Assembly: GCF_002939305.1 (NCBI RefSeq)
Contig: NZ_MVDI01000003.1
Span: forward strand, 434,001-498,000
DNA: 64,000 nt
Direction: 5' to 3'
Source of the DNA: Chroococcidiopsis sp. TS-821
GTDB taxonomy: Bacteria > Cyanobacteriota > Cyanobacteriia > Cyanobacteriales > Chroococcidiopsidaceae
Of the stretch, positions 27,239-36,593 are shown piece by piece. Under the pieces are notes generated by a model. The model searched no databases, had not been told where the DNA came from, and saw nothing but the letters and a program-made list of their open reading frames with translations. The position numbers and the translations under genes were made by a program. Each line of letters begins with the position of its first letter. Within the stretch, counting starts at the first letter, position 1.

Positions 27239-28144
27239 TTAATCTGAATCTTCACTCCAAGTCCGCAACTGTAAATAAACTAAGACGAGTGCGACTGCTA
27301 GAAGAACCGTAGCCGCAGCAGCAGCGTAACCAAAATCAAATTGCGCAAATGCTTCTTGGTAAATATAGTAAACTAATAAATTAGTCGAATTTAAAGGACC
27401 TCCTCCTGTTACGACATAAACTTGCTCGAAACTGCGTAGCGTAAATATTGCGGTTGTAATTGTTGCGAATATCAGAGTTGGTCGCAATCCTGGTAAGGTA
27501 ATATGCCAAAACTGTTGCCAAGCATTAGCCCCATCAATTTCGGCGGCTTCATAGCGACTTGGTGGAATGGCTTGCAACCCAGCAAGGAAGACGACCATAT
27601 TGAAACCTAATTGCTTCCAAATGCTGAGTAAAATCAAAACGGGCATTGCCCAAGTGGTGCTTCCTAGCCACGGAATCGGTTCGATGCCAAAAAAACTTAA
27701 AAATGCATTTACAGGACCGTCGGTTTGAAATAACCAGCGAAAGCCTAAGCCTGCTGCCACTAAAGAGGTAATTGAGGGCAGAAAATAGGCGCTACGGAAG
27801 AAATCGCGCCAGATAACAGCACGGTTTAAAAGTACGGCTAGTCCTAAAGGTATGATTAAACTAGGAATTACTGTGGCAACGGTAAAATATGCTGTATTTC
27901 CTAGAACTTGCCAAAAATCGGGATTGAGAATTAAGCGCAAGTAGTTTCTCAATCCAACCCAGCGAATTCCTGCTGAGGTAAAACTACCCGCAGTAAAGCT
28001 AAGATAAAACAAATAGGCGATTGGGTATAGCAGAAATATTCCTAAAATAATCGCTGCTGGAGCAAGAAAAACCCACGCGGCGATCGCATCATTATCCAAC
28101 CACGATTTACTATATCGAGGAGTATCTTTCTTATTACCCCACAT
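27239..28144 (-). CDS. Sugar ABC transporter permease, MalF/UgpA type
   Basis: A 301-residue membrane protein with six helices. The EAA loop that docks the ATPase is clear: EAAEIDGANAWQQFWHITLP near 195-214. The N-terminal WVFLAPAAIILGIFLLYP is typical of UgpA/MalF-like first permeases of carbohydrate importers. Neither the second permease, the binding protein nor an ATPase is next to it, so it is an orphan component that must assemble with proteins encoded elsewhere. Its ATG is 3 bp from the ATG of the divergent purN, leaving no room for promoters between them. Confidence 0.88.
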   Translation of the reverse strand: MWGNKKDTPRYSKSWLDNDAIAAWVFLAPAAIILGIFLLYPIAYLFYLSFTAGSFTSAGIRWVGLRNYLRLILNPDFWQVLGNTAYFTVATVIPSLIIPLGLAVLLNRAVIWRDFFRSAYFLPSITSLVAAGLGFRWLFQTDGPVNAFLSFFGIEPIPWLGSTTWAMPVLILLSIWKQLGFNMVVFLAGLQAIPPSRYEAAEIDGANAWQQFWHITLPGLRPTLIFATITTAIFTLRSFEQVYVVTGGGPLNSTNLLVYYIYQEAFAQFDFGYAAAAATVLLAVALVLVYLQLRTWSEDSD

Positions 28145-28147
28145 TCG

Positions 28148-28807
28148 ATGTCCAGTAATTTAGATCTATTTAGCCTTGATTCTACTCTGAGTCTAGTTTC
28201 TCCCTCGGTATCACTACGCGACATAACAATCGAAGTTCCCTTAAGACTAGGAATTCTCGCCTCTGGAAATGGTAGTAATTTTGCCGCCGTTGCAGATGCG
28301 ATCGCGCAAGGAAACCTGAATGCTCAAATACAAGTTCTGATTTACAATAACCCAGATGCTAAAGCTGCTGTACGCGCTCAAAATCGAGGGATTCCTGCAA
28401 AATTATTAAATCACCGCGATTTTGCCTCCAGAGAAGACTTAGACGCCCAAATCGTCAAGACTTTATGCGAATATAATGTTGAATGGGTAATTATGGCAGG
28501 TTGGATGCGCATTGTCACCCCAATTTTGATTAATGCTTTTCCCAATCGAATTGTGAACATTCACCCCAGTTTACTGCCTAGCTTTAAAGGTGTTCGCGCC
28601 GTTGAGCAAGCATTAGCCGCAAAAGTCAAAATTTCAGGATGCACCGCGCACTTTGTCAGTCTGGAAGTCGATAGTGGTACGATTTTACTTCAAGCTGCCG
28701 TGCCAGTTTTACCTGACGATACCCCAGAAACGCTGCACGCACGCATTCAAGTTCAAGAACACCGCATCTTACCACAGGCGATCGCCCTCGCTGCATCTCA
28801 ATTTTAG
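28148..28807 (+). CDS. purN: Phosphoribosylglycinamide formyltransferase
   Basis: The 219-residue enzyme carries out the third step of purine synthesis, formylating GAR with 10-formyl-THF. The substrate loop ILASGNGSNF is at 36-45, and the catalytic Asn137, His139 (NIHPSLLP) and Asp175 are conserved. Compared with E. coli PurN it has about 31 extra N-terminal residues; no other in-frame ATG, GTG or TTG exists before the core, so ATG 28148 is the only start. The two divergent genes have start codons 3 bp apart, so each promoter must lie inside the other gene. Confidence 0.93.
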   Translation: MSSNLDLFSLDSTLSLVSPSVSLRDITIEVPLRLGILASGNGSNFAAVADAIAQGNLNAQIQVLIYNNPDAKAAVRAQNRGIPAKLLNHRDFASREDLDAQIVKTLCEYNVEWVIMAGWMRIVTPILINAFPNRIVNIHPSLLPSFKGVRAVEQALAAKVKISGCTAHFVSLEVDSGTILLQAAVPVLPDDTPETLHARIQVQEHRILPQAIALAASQF

Positions 28808-28847
28808 GGCGCTACTTAAAAACTTACGCAATCATCAATCGCAATTT

Positions 28848-29507
28848 TCAAGCCTTTGCACGCTGTTGTTTTAAATAAGCAAAGACTGATTTATCTCCGA
28901 TATCTGGAGGAATCGGCTGTACGACTTTACGCAAAGCAAATACCATAAACAATACTGCCCAAACTGCTAGCATTGCTTTTTCCCATTGCATTGGCAAAAC
29001 TTGTAATAAATGCCCTAATAACAAAATGGGGACTAACGGGGTGAGAATTTTTGTTTCTAAACGATCAAAGCAAAACGCTTCTTTAAAGTAAATTCCTGTC
29101 AAAGCAGCAAAGACAAAACCAACACCGAATAAGGTTGTTGGGCGATCGTAAATCGTGACTGCTAAAGGTGCAGTACTATTAACTGCAAAAACGATTGCTG
29201 ACAATGTACCAATTGTCCAAAAAACTTGTAGTACTCGATGAAGTACGGTTAAATAAATATGAATTGTCAACAAGCTAACGCCTAGTGCAACGCAAAAACA
29301 AGCAAATAAAGGAGTTAGTATTTGCAAATTTCCTGCACTGGGATTGAGCAATACTAAAGCACTACCAAGCGCAAAACTCAACGCAGCTATCATTAAACCT
29401 GCGCGATAAACAATAACTCCAGTGCGATCGCTATTAGTAATGGTGAATTCACCAAATTGACCTTGGTAAACGATTGCTTCAGAGCTGGTTTGTTCCAACA
29501 TACACAA
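28848..29507 (-). CDS. DUF2301 family integral membrane protein
   Basis: The 219-residue protein has six to seven hydrophobic helices. It begins with a short soluble part (YQGQFGEFTITNSD), followed by VIVYRAGLMIAAL and a conserved TGIYFKEAFCFDRLETK loop near 139-155 between helices, the pattern of DUF2301 proteins, which are nearly confined to cyanobacteria. The C-terminus (PPDIGDKSVFAYL) is soluble. The function is unknown. It lies 32 bp downstream of the SAM-hydrolase-like gene on the same strand, so the two are likely co-transcribed, and it converges with purN. Confidence 0.75.
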   Translation of the reverse strand: MCMLEQTSSEAIVYQGQFGEFTITNSDRTGVIVYRAGLMIAALSFALGSALVLLNPSAGNLQILTPLFACFCVALGVSLLTIHIYLTVLHRVLQVFWTIGTLSAIVFAVNSTAPLAVTIYDRPTTLFGVGFVFAALTGIYFKEAFCFDRLETKILTPLVPILLLGHLLQVLPMQWEKAMLAVWAVLFMVFALRKVVQPIPPDIGDKSVFAYLKQQRAKA

Positions 29508-29539
29508 TCAACCGTGATATCGTTCAATTCCACCCTAAC

Positions 29540-30322
29540 TCAAAATAATACTTGAACAGGATCTAAATACTCTAACTGTAACTGCGATCGCGCATCACCA
29601 CAATTAACCGCAATTTCTACCCAACCGTGGCTACCCACAAGGGCGATGGTGCTTCCGATTGGGCGATCGCTGTATGTCTCGCATCCTGGTATTTCTCCTC
29701 CTCGCGCGACAACAATCCATCGTTTACCAGTAACGTAATTGCCAGGAATATTTGTTACTAAATTACCAAAACCATCGATATATTGAATACAACCCTCTAT
29801 TCTAGTGTCTGTGAGTGTAGGACTCGGCAAGTTTAGCTCTGCTAAAGATGGCACATCAATTTCGTTTCCCAAATCCTGAAGCGCAACTCCACTAGCAAGA
29901 TGCGCGGCGACAGGTGCAAAAATATCTCTACCATGAAACGTTGCACTACTTTGTTCAACCCGCCAGTAGCGGGGATGTGTTAACTCGACAGCCCTAATTG
30001 CGGGAGATTGACTTAATACACCGCTGAATATTCCATTGTCAGGTCCAACTAAAAACCCTGACGCAAATTCTACGGCGATCGCGCGTCTTGTACTACCCAC
30101 ACCTGGATCGACGACTGCAAGATAAATTGTGCCATCAGGAAAGTAAGGATAAGCATTCATTAAGCAAAACCGCGCTGCAGCGATATTCTGCGGAGGGATT
30201 TGATGCGTTAGATCGATAATATTAATCTGAGGATTAATTTGAGCTATAACTCCCTTCATGACGCCTACGTACACGTCACTTAGCCCAAAATCCGTTAGTA
30301 TAGCGATTGGTGCTTTGCACAT
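29540..30322 (-). CDS. SAM hydroxide adenosyltransferase (DUF62, chlorinase/fluorinase fold)
   Basis: A 260-residue member of the SAM-dependent halogenase-like family. Housekeeping members use water to split SAM into adenosine and methionine. The Asp-Arg-His triad typical of the hydroxide enzymes is seen as Asp72 and Arg79 (DPGVGSTRR, 72-80) and His130 (FHGRDIF, 130 being the His). This separates it from true fluorinases, which lack the triad. The C-terminal beta-barrel domain includes YIDGFGNLVTNI. It may control SAM levels. It is the first gene of a probable two-gene unit with the DUF2301 gene. Confidence 0.88.
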   Translation of the reverse strand: MCKAPIAILTDFGLSDVYVGVMKGVIAQINPQINIIDLTHQIPPQNIAAARFCLMNAYPYFPDGTIYLAVVDPGVGSTRRAIAVEFASGFLVGPDNGIFSGVLSQSPAIRAVELTHPRYWRVEQSSATFHGRDIFAPVAAHLASGVALQDLGNEIDVPSLAELNLPSPTLTDTRIEGCIQYIDGFGNLVTNIPGNYVTGKRWIVVARGGEIPGCETYSDRPIGSTIALVGSHGWVEIAVNCGDARSQLQLEYLDPVQVLF

Positions 30323-31011
30323 TTTTTTGTATTCATTAAAGCTAGATTATTAATATTCTTTTCATTATCATCAAATTTTATCTTGAGAAATCTGCTTTGA
30401 CTTTTTTGGCTAGGACTTTGTAAGAATACACTTTCTTAAGAATCTAATTTTATTGGTCTGGTAACTCAATATAAACTAGTAATAATTGCAAAGGTTTGTC
30501 CTAATAACTATTAGGCATCTTCCTAACGAATCTTCGACAACACTCGTTGCTCCTGATAAAGTTAGCTAACTAAATCCCAAATATTAAATTGTGGCAATCA
30601 TCCTAAATAAACTCTAATCGCATACAAAGTATGAGTGATTAATACGATGCATACTTTTGCGGCAAAATCATAAAAAACTGAATTTCCTAATGAAATAAAA
30701 GCTAAAAATAAACTCTAGCTTATCCAATGACTATATGTTTGCAATAGATATTTCAGTTGTTCTGTTAAATTTGCAAGTATTATCAATTTTTTTAGCTGCT
30801 TCTTGTTATTTAATAAAAGAGTAAAGATAGAGATTTTTTTGTTCTAGCTTATAAATACAAAAATGTCTAATCGCTGATGAAGTCTATATTTAGCTATTAG
30901 CAAGAATAATTTAATATGAAAACTTTCAGCTCAAGAATGATTGCGTTCGTTCTTTAAGTTTGTGAATTTTTGTGCGATCGCGCTACGCACAACAATGTTC
31001 TTTGTAAGACC
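30323..31011. other. Long AT-rich spacer, about 690 bp, no gene seen
   Basis: The spacer lies upstream of the SAM-hydrolase-like gene and downstream of a small conserved gene. It is strongly AT-rich with few HIP1 sites. I find no ORF with a ribosome-binding site, no tRNA-like cloverleaf and no repeat copy. It must contain the promoter of the gene ending at 29540. Confidence 0.45.
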
Positions 31012-31040
31012 AAAAAGGGATGTTGCCTGTGACATCCCTT
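31012..31040 (-). terminator. Rho-independent terminator of the 50-aa gene
   Basis: Arms AGGGATGT (31016-31023) and ACATCCCT (31032-31039) pair perfectly with an 8-base loop, and on the minus strand a run of T residues follows (31012-31016). It lies about 70 bp after the stop at 31108. Confidence 0.8.
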
Positions 31041-31107
31041 GTATTATGTGTATTATGCTATATACGCTATTGCTTAGTTTTGAGCTACTAAGTAAAAGTT
31101 CTTTGCT

Positions 31108-31260
31108 TTAGTTAAAGTAATTGATTTCAGCTTCAAGTTGACGGATGAGCTGTTCGTTACCTTGGGCTTTTGCAACTTCTAAACGATGCTGCAAGCTTCT
31201 TTGAATATTCATACGGTGGGCTTCTGCAGCTTGTTTGGCGGCTTGTTGTTTTCTGTTCAT
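31108..31260 (-). CDS. Small conserved helical protein, 50 aa
   Basis: ATG at 31258-31260 gives a 50-residue basic, Gln/Ala-rich protein starting MNRKQQAAKQAAEAHR and ending EAEINYFN. It is predicted to be almost entirely alpha-helical and possibly coiled-coil. I recall short proteins with this opening across cyanobacteria, without a known role. A longer frame to 31323 adds 21 residues that look like spacer. A clear terminator follows. It is monocistronic. Confidence 0.65.
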   Translation of the reverse strand: MNRKQQAAKQAAEAHRMNIQRSLQHRLEVAKAQGNEQLIRQLEAEINYFN

Positions 31261-31383
31261 AGTGATTCGCTTACTCGATAATTTATGCCATGATATTCTA
31301 ACAAAGCCTAAAATCAGTAACAACTGCTACAGAATAATTTTATATTTCTTTTCAAAAACCTGCCCTAAGGAGTAACTTCCAGT

Positions 31384-31408
31384 AAAAAGGGCATTCACTG
31401 GAATGCCC
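31384..31408 (-). terminator. Rho-independent terminator of the 77-aa gene
   Basis: The 8-bp stem GGGCATTC (31389-31396) / GAATGCCC (31401-31408) with a CACTG-like loop is followed on the minus strand by five T residues (31384-31388). It lies about 58 bp after the stop at 31466. Confidence 0.85.
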
Positions 31409-31465
31409 CAAATGCAATGAAAATTCTCGGCAAGATTCTGTATGAACTCAGAACGCGAGTTTAGA

Positions 31466-31699
31466 TTACATCTTGCCTTTTTGCATGACTTCCTGCAGGT
31501 GTTGGCGAATCTCCTGTGCGTGATCTAGATCCGCTTGACGTAGCTTTTGAAATAACTCGACACAGGGCTGCGATTGCATTTGCTGCGCGTCTTGAATGTA
31601 AGTTTCGTAAGCTTTAACAGCTTCTGCTTTGTTTTGTAAAGCCGTCAGTAGGTCGTACTCTAGGTTACTTAAAGCTCTGTTATTTCCATTATCTGCCAT
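31466..31699 (-). CDS. Small helical protein, 77 aa, hypothetical
   Basis: The protein is all-helical, Gln/Ala/Glu-rich, with the segment LEYDLLTALQNKAEAVKAYETY and a later LRQADLDHAQEIRQHLQ. The spacing of E, Y, H and D residues resembles half of a ferritin-like helix bundle, but no metal site can be claimed. An AGGAGG site lies close upstream (31710-31715), supporting the start. It has its own terminator and so is a separate transcript. Function unknown. Confidence 0.65.
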   Translation of the reverse strand: MADNGNNRALSNLEYDLLTALQNKAEAVKAYETYIQDAQQMQSQPCVELFQKLRQADLDHAQEIRQHLQEVMQKGKM

Positions 31700-31814
31700 A
31701 AATCAATACACCCTCCTAAACATTGCTACCTAACGTTGTACTGACAACTCAACAAGGAATCATCTGCCTAAAAGAGTATGACTCGAAGACTAAAAATGTT
31801 CTACTTTCTGTGGC

Positions 31815-32177
31815 TCAAGCATCGAGTGCGTGCTGTTTAAGATCTTGTAGCGTGACAAAATCAAGCGCCGCCTCGTGTGTTGCAGCTAAAATGACAGGGG
31901 GGGCGACACCAGCCTCAAGGGCTTCTTTCCAGCGGGAAGCACACAAACACCAGCGATCGCCGTCTTTTAGTCCTGGAAAATTAGACATTGGTCTTGGCGT
32001 ACTCAAATCATTCCCTCGCGCGCGAGTAAACGATAAAAACTCCTCAGTCACTTGCGCGCAAACAACGTGCGTACCAACGTCTTGTGGACCTGTCTCACAC
32101 ACTCCATTCCGGTAAAATCCGGTCATCGGAGAGGTACAACAAGTTTCTAATTCTTCGCCAAGTACGTTCCGACTCAC
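31815..32177 (-). CDS. DUF2237 family protein
   Basis: The 120-residue protein begins NVLGEELETCCTSPMTGFYRNG and contains CAQVTEEFLSFTRARGNDLSTPRP and DGDRWCLCASRWKEAL, all conserved DUF2237 signatures. Several invariant Cys (CC at 13-14, and in WCLCA) suggest a redox or metal role, but the function is unknown. It lies 20 bp after the stop of the alpha/beta hydrolase gene on the same strand, so the two probably form an operon. Confidence 0.85.
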   Translation of the reverse strand: MSRNVLGEELETCCTSPMTGFYRNGVCETGPQDVGTHVVCAQVTEEFLSFTRARGNDLSTPRPMSNFPGLKDGDRWCLCASRWKEALEAGVAPPVILAATHEAALDFVTLQDLKQHALDA

Positions 32178-32197
32178 TTAAGTTATCTCCCTTGCAC

Positions 32198-33112
32198 TTA
32201 AGAACTCAAAAATGGTAGTACGACTTCTGCCACTTCAGCGGCATACTCTTCATGTAAGCCGAGAGTTCCAGGCAGTTTGCGTGTTTGAATTTCAGGAATG
32301 GAAGCGATCGCTTCCATTTCAGCCGTTGATGCAGGTGGTGCTTGCTGACCGATGATGACCATAATAGGCAGCGACACTTGAAATAATCGTAAGAAATCTG
32401 CACGATTTGTTACAGGATCGAGCGCACCCGTCACAAATGCTGCTGGTGCAAATCTCGCGCCTGGCTGCTGCGTAATTTCTCGCTTTTGAGCAATAAATTC
32501 TGGGGTTAAGCGGGCTTTATCGACATAGACATGTCTACCATACATCAAACGCAGAAACGCTGGAGTTGTATTGGCTTGATAAAGCGCTTGACCGACAAGC
32601 GGCGATCGCACTAATCCACGCACCATTCTTGCTACTGACTTACTTGCGCCCATCACCGTTAATGGACCGCGCCAAGTAGGTGCCACTAAAACTATGCGCG
32701 AGAACACTCCAGGTTGTTGCGCTAATTGCATAACATAACCTGCGGCGTGACCTGCAGCAATAACTGCAATAGGAGTAGAAAAAGTATCGCGGACAAAATC
32801 TTGTAGTAACTGGTGATAAATTGCAGGTTGGTAATCTAGCGGTGGGCGATCCGACTGTCCAAATCCCAACCAATCAAGCGCGATGACTTGATACTGAGCC
32901 GCCAGTTTTTCTGCCAAACCGCGCATTTCTGCCCGTGTAGAAACAGTGCTAAAAGCTGGCAAGAGTAGCACTAAAGCGCCTTCACCTCTCGTTTCATAGG
33001 CAACTGCGAAGGTTTGCCCTTGCCATGTCCAGTGATATTTTTGCACAGTACCACCGATATCTTGCCCCGCAGCAGTGGAACGAGTCGCTGGGGTTTGAGT
33101 AAGTGCTGACAT
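32198..33112 (-). CDS. Alpha/beta hydrolase fold protein lacking the nucleophile serine
   Basis: A 304-residue alpha/beta hydrolase starting at ATG 33110-33112 (a TTG at 33130 would add 6 residues). The fold is clear: LLLPAFSTVSTRAE oxyanion strand, ALDWLGFGQSDRP near 78-90, and WRGPL after the nucleophile elbow. The elbow itself reads GHAAG (121-125), with Ala123 (codon GCC at 32744-32746) where Ser or another nucleophile should be. A C-terminal His (LGLHEEYA) remains. It is therefore either non-catalytic or uses another mechanism. It is followed closely by the DUF2237 gene. The substrate is unknown. Confidence 0.8.
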   Translation of the reverse strand: MSALTQTPATRSTAAGQDIGGTVQKYHWTWQGQTFAVAYETRGEGALVLLLPAFSTVSTRAEMRGLAEKLAAQYQVIALDWLGFGQSDRPPLDYQPAIYHQLLQDFVRDTFSTPIAVIAAGHAAGYVMQLAQQPGVFSRIVLVAPTWRGPLTVMGASKSVARMVRGLVRSPLVGQALYQANTTPAFLRLMYGRHVYVDKARLTPEFIAQKREITQQPGARFAPAAFVTGALDPVTNRADFLRLFQVSLPIMVIIGQQAPPASTAEMEAIASIPEIQTRKLPGTLGLHEEYAAEVAEVVLPFLSS

Positions 33113-33243
33113 AATTTTTGCTAACGCCAATCATTAACAGGCGCGGACTTCACAATACAGATTATATATCTTCAGAACCTCCCCAAACCCCCTCCAAAAA
33201 AGTGGCTACTTAGTTTATGCAGCAGTGATTGTTCGGGGTAGCT

Positions 33244-33346
33244 GTTATACCGTTTCACCAACTGAGAACTACAATTAATTTTTCCTGAAGCACCTCTGCG
33301 CCCGAAGCTGCTTATTTGTAGCAACTTCAAAGTGAAACAGTATCAC
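33244..33346. repeat. Possible miniature inverted-repeat element
   Basis: GTTATACCGTTTCAC (33244-33258) and the reverse complement of 33332-33346 (GTGATACTGTTTCAC) match at 13 of 15 positions and bound a 103-bp unit without an ORF. A second, inner inverted pair (GAAGCTGCT and AGCAACTTC) lies at 33304-33329. It could be a non-autonomous insertion element in the spacer before folC. Only one copy is seen here, so this is tentative. Confidence 0.4.
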
Positions 33347-33385
33347 TTAAGTCCTGTTTAAATTGAAGTTAAAAGCTAGTAGTTA

Positions 33386-34639
33386 ATGACAGTGGATATT
33401 GATTCTCTTTTGCAACCTTTTCAGCGTTTTGGCGTTCACCTGGGATTAGAACGCATCGAGCAATTATTGGCAAATCTTGGTAATCCGCAGCAGCGAGTAC
33501 CAATCATTCATGTTGCTGGAACGAATGGGAAAGGTTCGGTGTGTGCTTATTTGTCTTCGGTATTGACTCAGGCGGGTTATCGCGTAGGGCGTTATACGTC
33601 TCCCCATCTTGTTGATTGGACTGAACGAATTTGTATTAATGAAAAGCCAATTACGCGCGAAGAGTTAGCAAAATTGTTGCTAAAAGTGCAAAACGCGATC
33701 GCACTACAGCAAGAGTCGCCTACGCAGTTTGAAGTTTTTACGGCGGCGGCTTGGTTATATTTTGTCGAACAGCAGGTAGACATCGCTGTAATCGAGGTGG
33801 GATTGGGAGGGCGCTTGGATGCAACGAATGTTTGTCCGACGCCGCTTGTGAGTATTATTACTTCGATTAGTCGCGAACATTGGCAACAATTAGGACCCAC
33901 CTTAGCAGATATTGCGCGGGAAAAGGCGGGAATTTTGAAGCCTGGATGTGCGGCGGTTGTGGGACCTTTACCACCAGAGGCGAAAGCAGTGGTACAACAG
34001 CGGATTCAGGAGTTAGAGTGCGCGGCTGTATGGGTAGAAAAGGCTTTAGAGGTACAAACGACAGAGCAGAGATGGGCGGAGTATGAGGGTATTAAGTATC
34101 CTTTACCGTTGTTGGGAGAGTTTCAGTTGGTCAATTCAGCATTGGCGATCGCTGCTATACAAATCTTGCGAAAAAAAGGGTGGAAGATATCGCTAGAAGC
34201 AATTGTAGAAGGAATGGCAAAAACACAGTGGTTGGGACGAGTGCAGTGGTGCACTTGGCAAGGTCGTGAGTTGCTGATTGATGGGGCGCATAATCCGGCG
34301 GCGGCGCAAGTGTTACGGCAATACGTGGATACTCTCGACGTTGCTTCAGTGACGTGGGTGATGGGGATGCTTTCGACGAAGGATCATGACGATATTTTTA
34401 AGGCTTTGTTGCGATCGCATGACCGTTTATTTTTAGTTCCTGTCCCCGACCATAGTTCGGCTGATCCTGAACAATTGGCACTACTTGCACAAAAAATCTG
34501 TCCTCAATTATCTGAGTGTTCTACTTATTTAAATGTAGAAACTGCACTAAAAAACGCGATCGCCATATCCGATAATCTCATTGTGCTATGTGGTTCGCTG
34601 TATCTCGTCGGTTATTTTCTCAGTTCACACTTCCACTAA
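33386..34639 (+). CDS. folC: Bifunctional folylpolyglutamate/dihydrofolate synthase
   Basis: The 417-residue Mur-ligase-type enzyme adds glutamate to dihydropteroate and to folates. The P-loop GTNGKGS is at 45-51, followed by RVGRYTSPHLVDWTERI near 68-84, VGLGGRLDATN near 142-152, and the C-terminal domain begins with IDGAHNPAAAQVLRQ near 297-311. Length is normal. The upstream spacer holds a possible inverted-repeat element; downstream, the stop overlaps a short CACTAATCACTAACC-type repeat. It is followed 64 bp later by an ABC ATPase on the same strand, probably a separate unit. Confidence 0.93.
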   Translation: MTVDIDSLLQPFQRFGVHLGLERIEQLLANLGNPQQRVPIIHVAGTNGKGSVCAYLSSVLTQAGYRVGRYTSPHLVDWTERICINEKPITREELAKLLLKVQNAIALQQESPTQFEVFTAAAWLYFVEQQVDIAVIEVGLGGRLDATNVCPTPLVSIITSISREHWQQLGPTLADIAREKAGILKPGCAAVVGPLPPEAKAVVQQRIQELECAAVWVEKALEVQTTEQRWAEYEGIKYPLPLLGEFQLVNSALAIAAIQILRKKGWKISLEAIVEGMAKTQWLGRVQWCTWQGRELLIDGAHNPAAAQVLRQYVDTLDVASVTWVMGMLSTKDHDDIFKALLRSHDRLFLVPVPDHSSADPEQLALLAQKICPQLSECSTYLNVETALKNAIAISDNLIVLCGSLYLVGYFLSSHFH

Positions 34640-34703
34640 TCACTAACCACTCACCCCTGTTAAAATCCAGTTAATTTTTAGTTAATCTTCCATAGTAAAT
34701 TTT

Positions 34704-36593
34704 ATGAGTCATGATGTCTTAGACGTTCGAAATCTGCATATTGAATTTTTGGGTGATGAAAAACAAGTTAAGGCTGTCGACGGAATTTCGTTTCAGGTAC
34801 AACGCGGTCAAACGCTAGGAATTGTTGGCGAGTCAGGATCGGGTAAATCTGTCACTTCTTTAGCAGTTATGGGGTTGATTCCGTCGCCAGGAGTAATTAC
34901 CAATGGTGAAGTTTGGTTCTGCGATCGCGAGCGTGATAGCGAACCCGTTAATTTACTCGACCTGCCGCCCGAACAAATGCAAAAATACCGAGGCGGACAA
35001 ATTGCGATGATTTTCCAAGAGCCGATGAGTTCGCTTAACCCAGTTTATACGATTGGATTTCAGTTAAAAGAAGCGATTCGGCAGCACCAAAATATTTCCC
35101 AAAAAGAAGCAAGAAGACAGGCGATCGCGCGGTTGCAGGAAGTGAAATTACTGCCAAGTGATGAGGAGTTACGTCAGCAGTACGCCGAGACAAGACAGAG
35201 TCATCAAAGCGATCCGCGTCAGCGCGAGTTTTTTGTGCAGCAGCAAAAGCAAGCAATTCTCGATCGCTATCCCCACGAACTCTCTGGCGGTCAACTACAG
35301 CGCGTGATGATTGCCATGGCGATTTCGTGTGACCCCGCATTATTAATCGCCGACGAACCAACAACCGCACTAGATGTGACTGTACAAGCGACAATTTTAG
35401 ACTTGCTGCGCGAATTGCGCGATCGCCGTCAGATGTCGATGATGTTTATTACGCACGACTTGGGAATTATCGCCGAAATTGCCGACTCAGTGGCGGTGAT
35501 GTACCGAGGCAAAATTGTTGAATATGGTTCGGTTGAACAAATTTTTACGCATCCACAACACCCATATACTAAAGGTTTACTCGCGTGTCGTCCGAGTTTA
35601 GAAAGGCGATCGCAGTATCTTTTAACAGTTTCAGACTTTATGAGTGTCGGGTTAACGCGCGCGGGTGAAGTCGAAATTCAAGCTAAAGAACCTACTTATC
35701 CACCCCAAGTGAGTGATGAAGCCCTCATGCAACGCCTGAGAAACTTACAACAACAATCGCCACTTCTCCAAGTTCGCAACTTACAAGTAGGCTTTCCGAT
35801 CCGTAACGCATTTGGTCAAACTAAACGCTACTTTCTTGCTGTTAATGGCGTTTCCTTTGAAGTTTACCCTGGTGAAACTTTAGGACTGGTAGGCGAGTCA
35901 GGTTGTGGTAAAACAACGCTGGGTCGTACTTTATTACGACTCGTTGAACCCATTGGCGGACAAGTTTTCTTTGAAGGACGCGACGTGACAAACCTCAAAG
36001 GTCGTCCTTTACAACAACTCCGGCGCGAGATGCAAATTATTTTTCAAAATCCCTTCAGTTCGCTCGATCCGCGCATGAAAATTGGTGATGCAGTGATGGA
36101 ACCACTCGTCATTCATGCTGCAGGTCAATCGCCTCGTCAACGCCGCGATCGCGCCGCTTATTTATTAGAACGTGTAGGCATCGACCCGAAACAAATGAAC
36201 CGCTATCCGCATCAATTTTCTGGCGGTCAACGTCAACGCATTTGCATTGCCAGAGCACTTGCACTCAATCCTAAGTTTATTATTTGCGATGAATCGGTGT
36301 CATCGCTCGATGTCTCAGTACAAGCGCAAGTTTTGAATTTGTTGAAAGAACTGCAAGCCGAGTTTAACCTGACGTATATTTTTATTTCGCATGACTTAAG
36401 CGTTGTCAAGTTTATGAGCGATCGCATCTTAGTCATGAATCGCGGACAAATCGTCGAGCAAGGCGCCGCCGAAGAAATTTACCGCGATCCAAAAGAAGAA
36501 TATACGCGATCGCTGATTGCTTCAATCCCAACAGGAAGGCACAATCGAATTGCTTTGCGCCCTACGTTAAATCGGGTAATCGGTAATGGGTAA
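34704..36593 (+). CDS. Fused dipeptide/oligopeptide ABC transporter ATPase (DppD-DppF type)
   Basis: A 629-residue protein with two complete ATPase domains. Domain 1 (about 4-290) has Walker A GESGSGKS near 41-48, ABC signature LSGGQLQR and Walker [13 protein letters not shown]; domain 2 (about 350-610) has [16 protein letters not shown] and [12 protein letters not shown]. The second Walker B ends in DES rather than DEP, as in many DppF-like domains. Each domain is followed by the oligopeptide-type tail ([22 protein letters not shown]). It powers peptide, nickel or glutathione import with permeases encoded elsewhere; none is adjacent. Confidence 0.92.
   Translation: MSHDVLDVRNLHIEFLGDEKQVKAVDGISFQVQRGQTLGIVGESGSGKSVTSLAVMGLIPSPGVITNGEVWFCDRERDSEPVNLLDLPPEQMQKYRGGQIAMIFQEPMSSLNPVYTIGFQLKEAIRQHQNISQKEARRQAIARLQEVKLLPSDEELRQQYAETRQSHQSDPRQREFFVQQQKQAILDRYPHELSGGQLQRVMIAMAISCDPALLIADEPTTALDVTVQATILDLLRELRDRRQMSMMFITHDLGIIAEIADSVAVMYRGKIVEYGSVEQIFTHPQHPYTKGLLACRPSLERRSQYLLTVSDFMSVGLTRAGEVEIQAKEPTYPPQVSDEALMQRLRNLQQQSPLLQVRNLQVGFPIRNAFGQTKRYFLAVNGVSFEVYPGETLGLVGESGCGKTTLGRTLLRLVEPIGGQVFFEGRDVTNLKGRPLQQLRREMQIIFQNPFSSLDPRMKIGDAVMEPLVIHAAGQSPRQRRDRAAYLLERVGIDPKQMNRYPHQFSGGQRQRICIARALALNPKFIICDESVSSLDVSVQAQVLNLLKELQAEFNLTYIFISHDLSVVKFMSDRILVMNRGQIVEQGAAEEIYRDPKEEYTRSLIASIPTGRHNRIALRPTLNRVIGNG

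Noticed and set aside
27049-27255. 68-codon minus-strand frame after the sugar permease
   Set aside because: It overlaps the permease 3' end, has AT-driven composition and no ribosome site.
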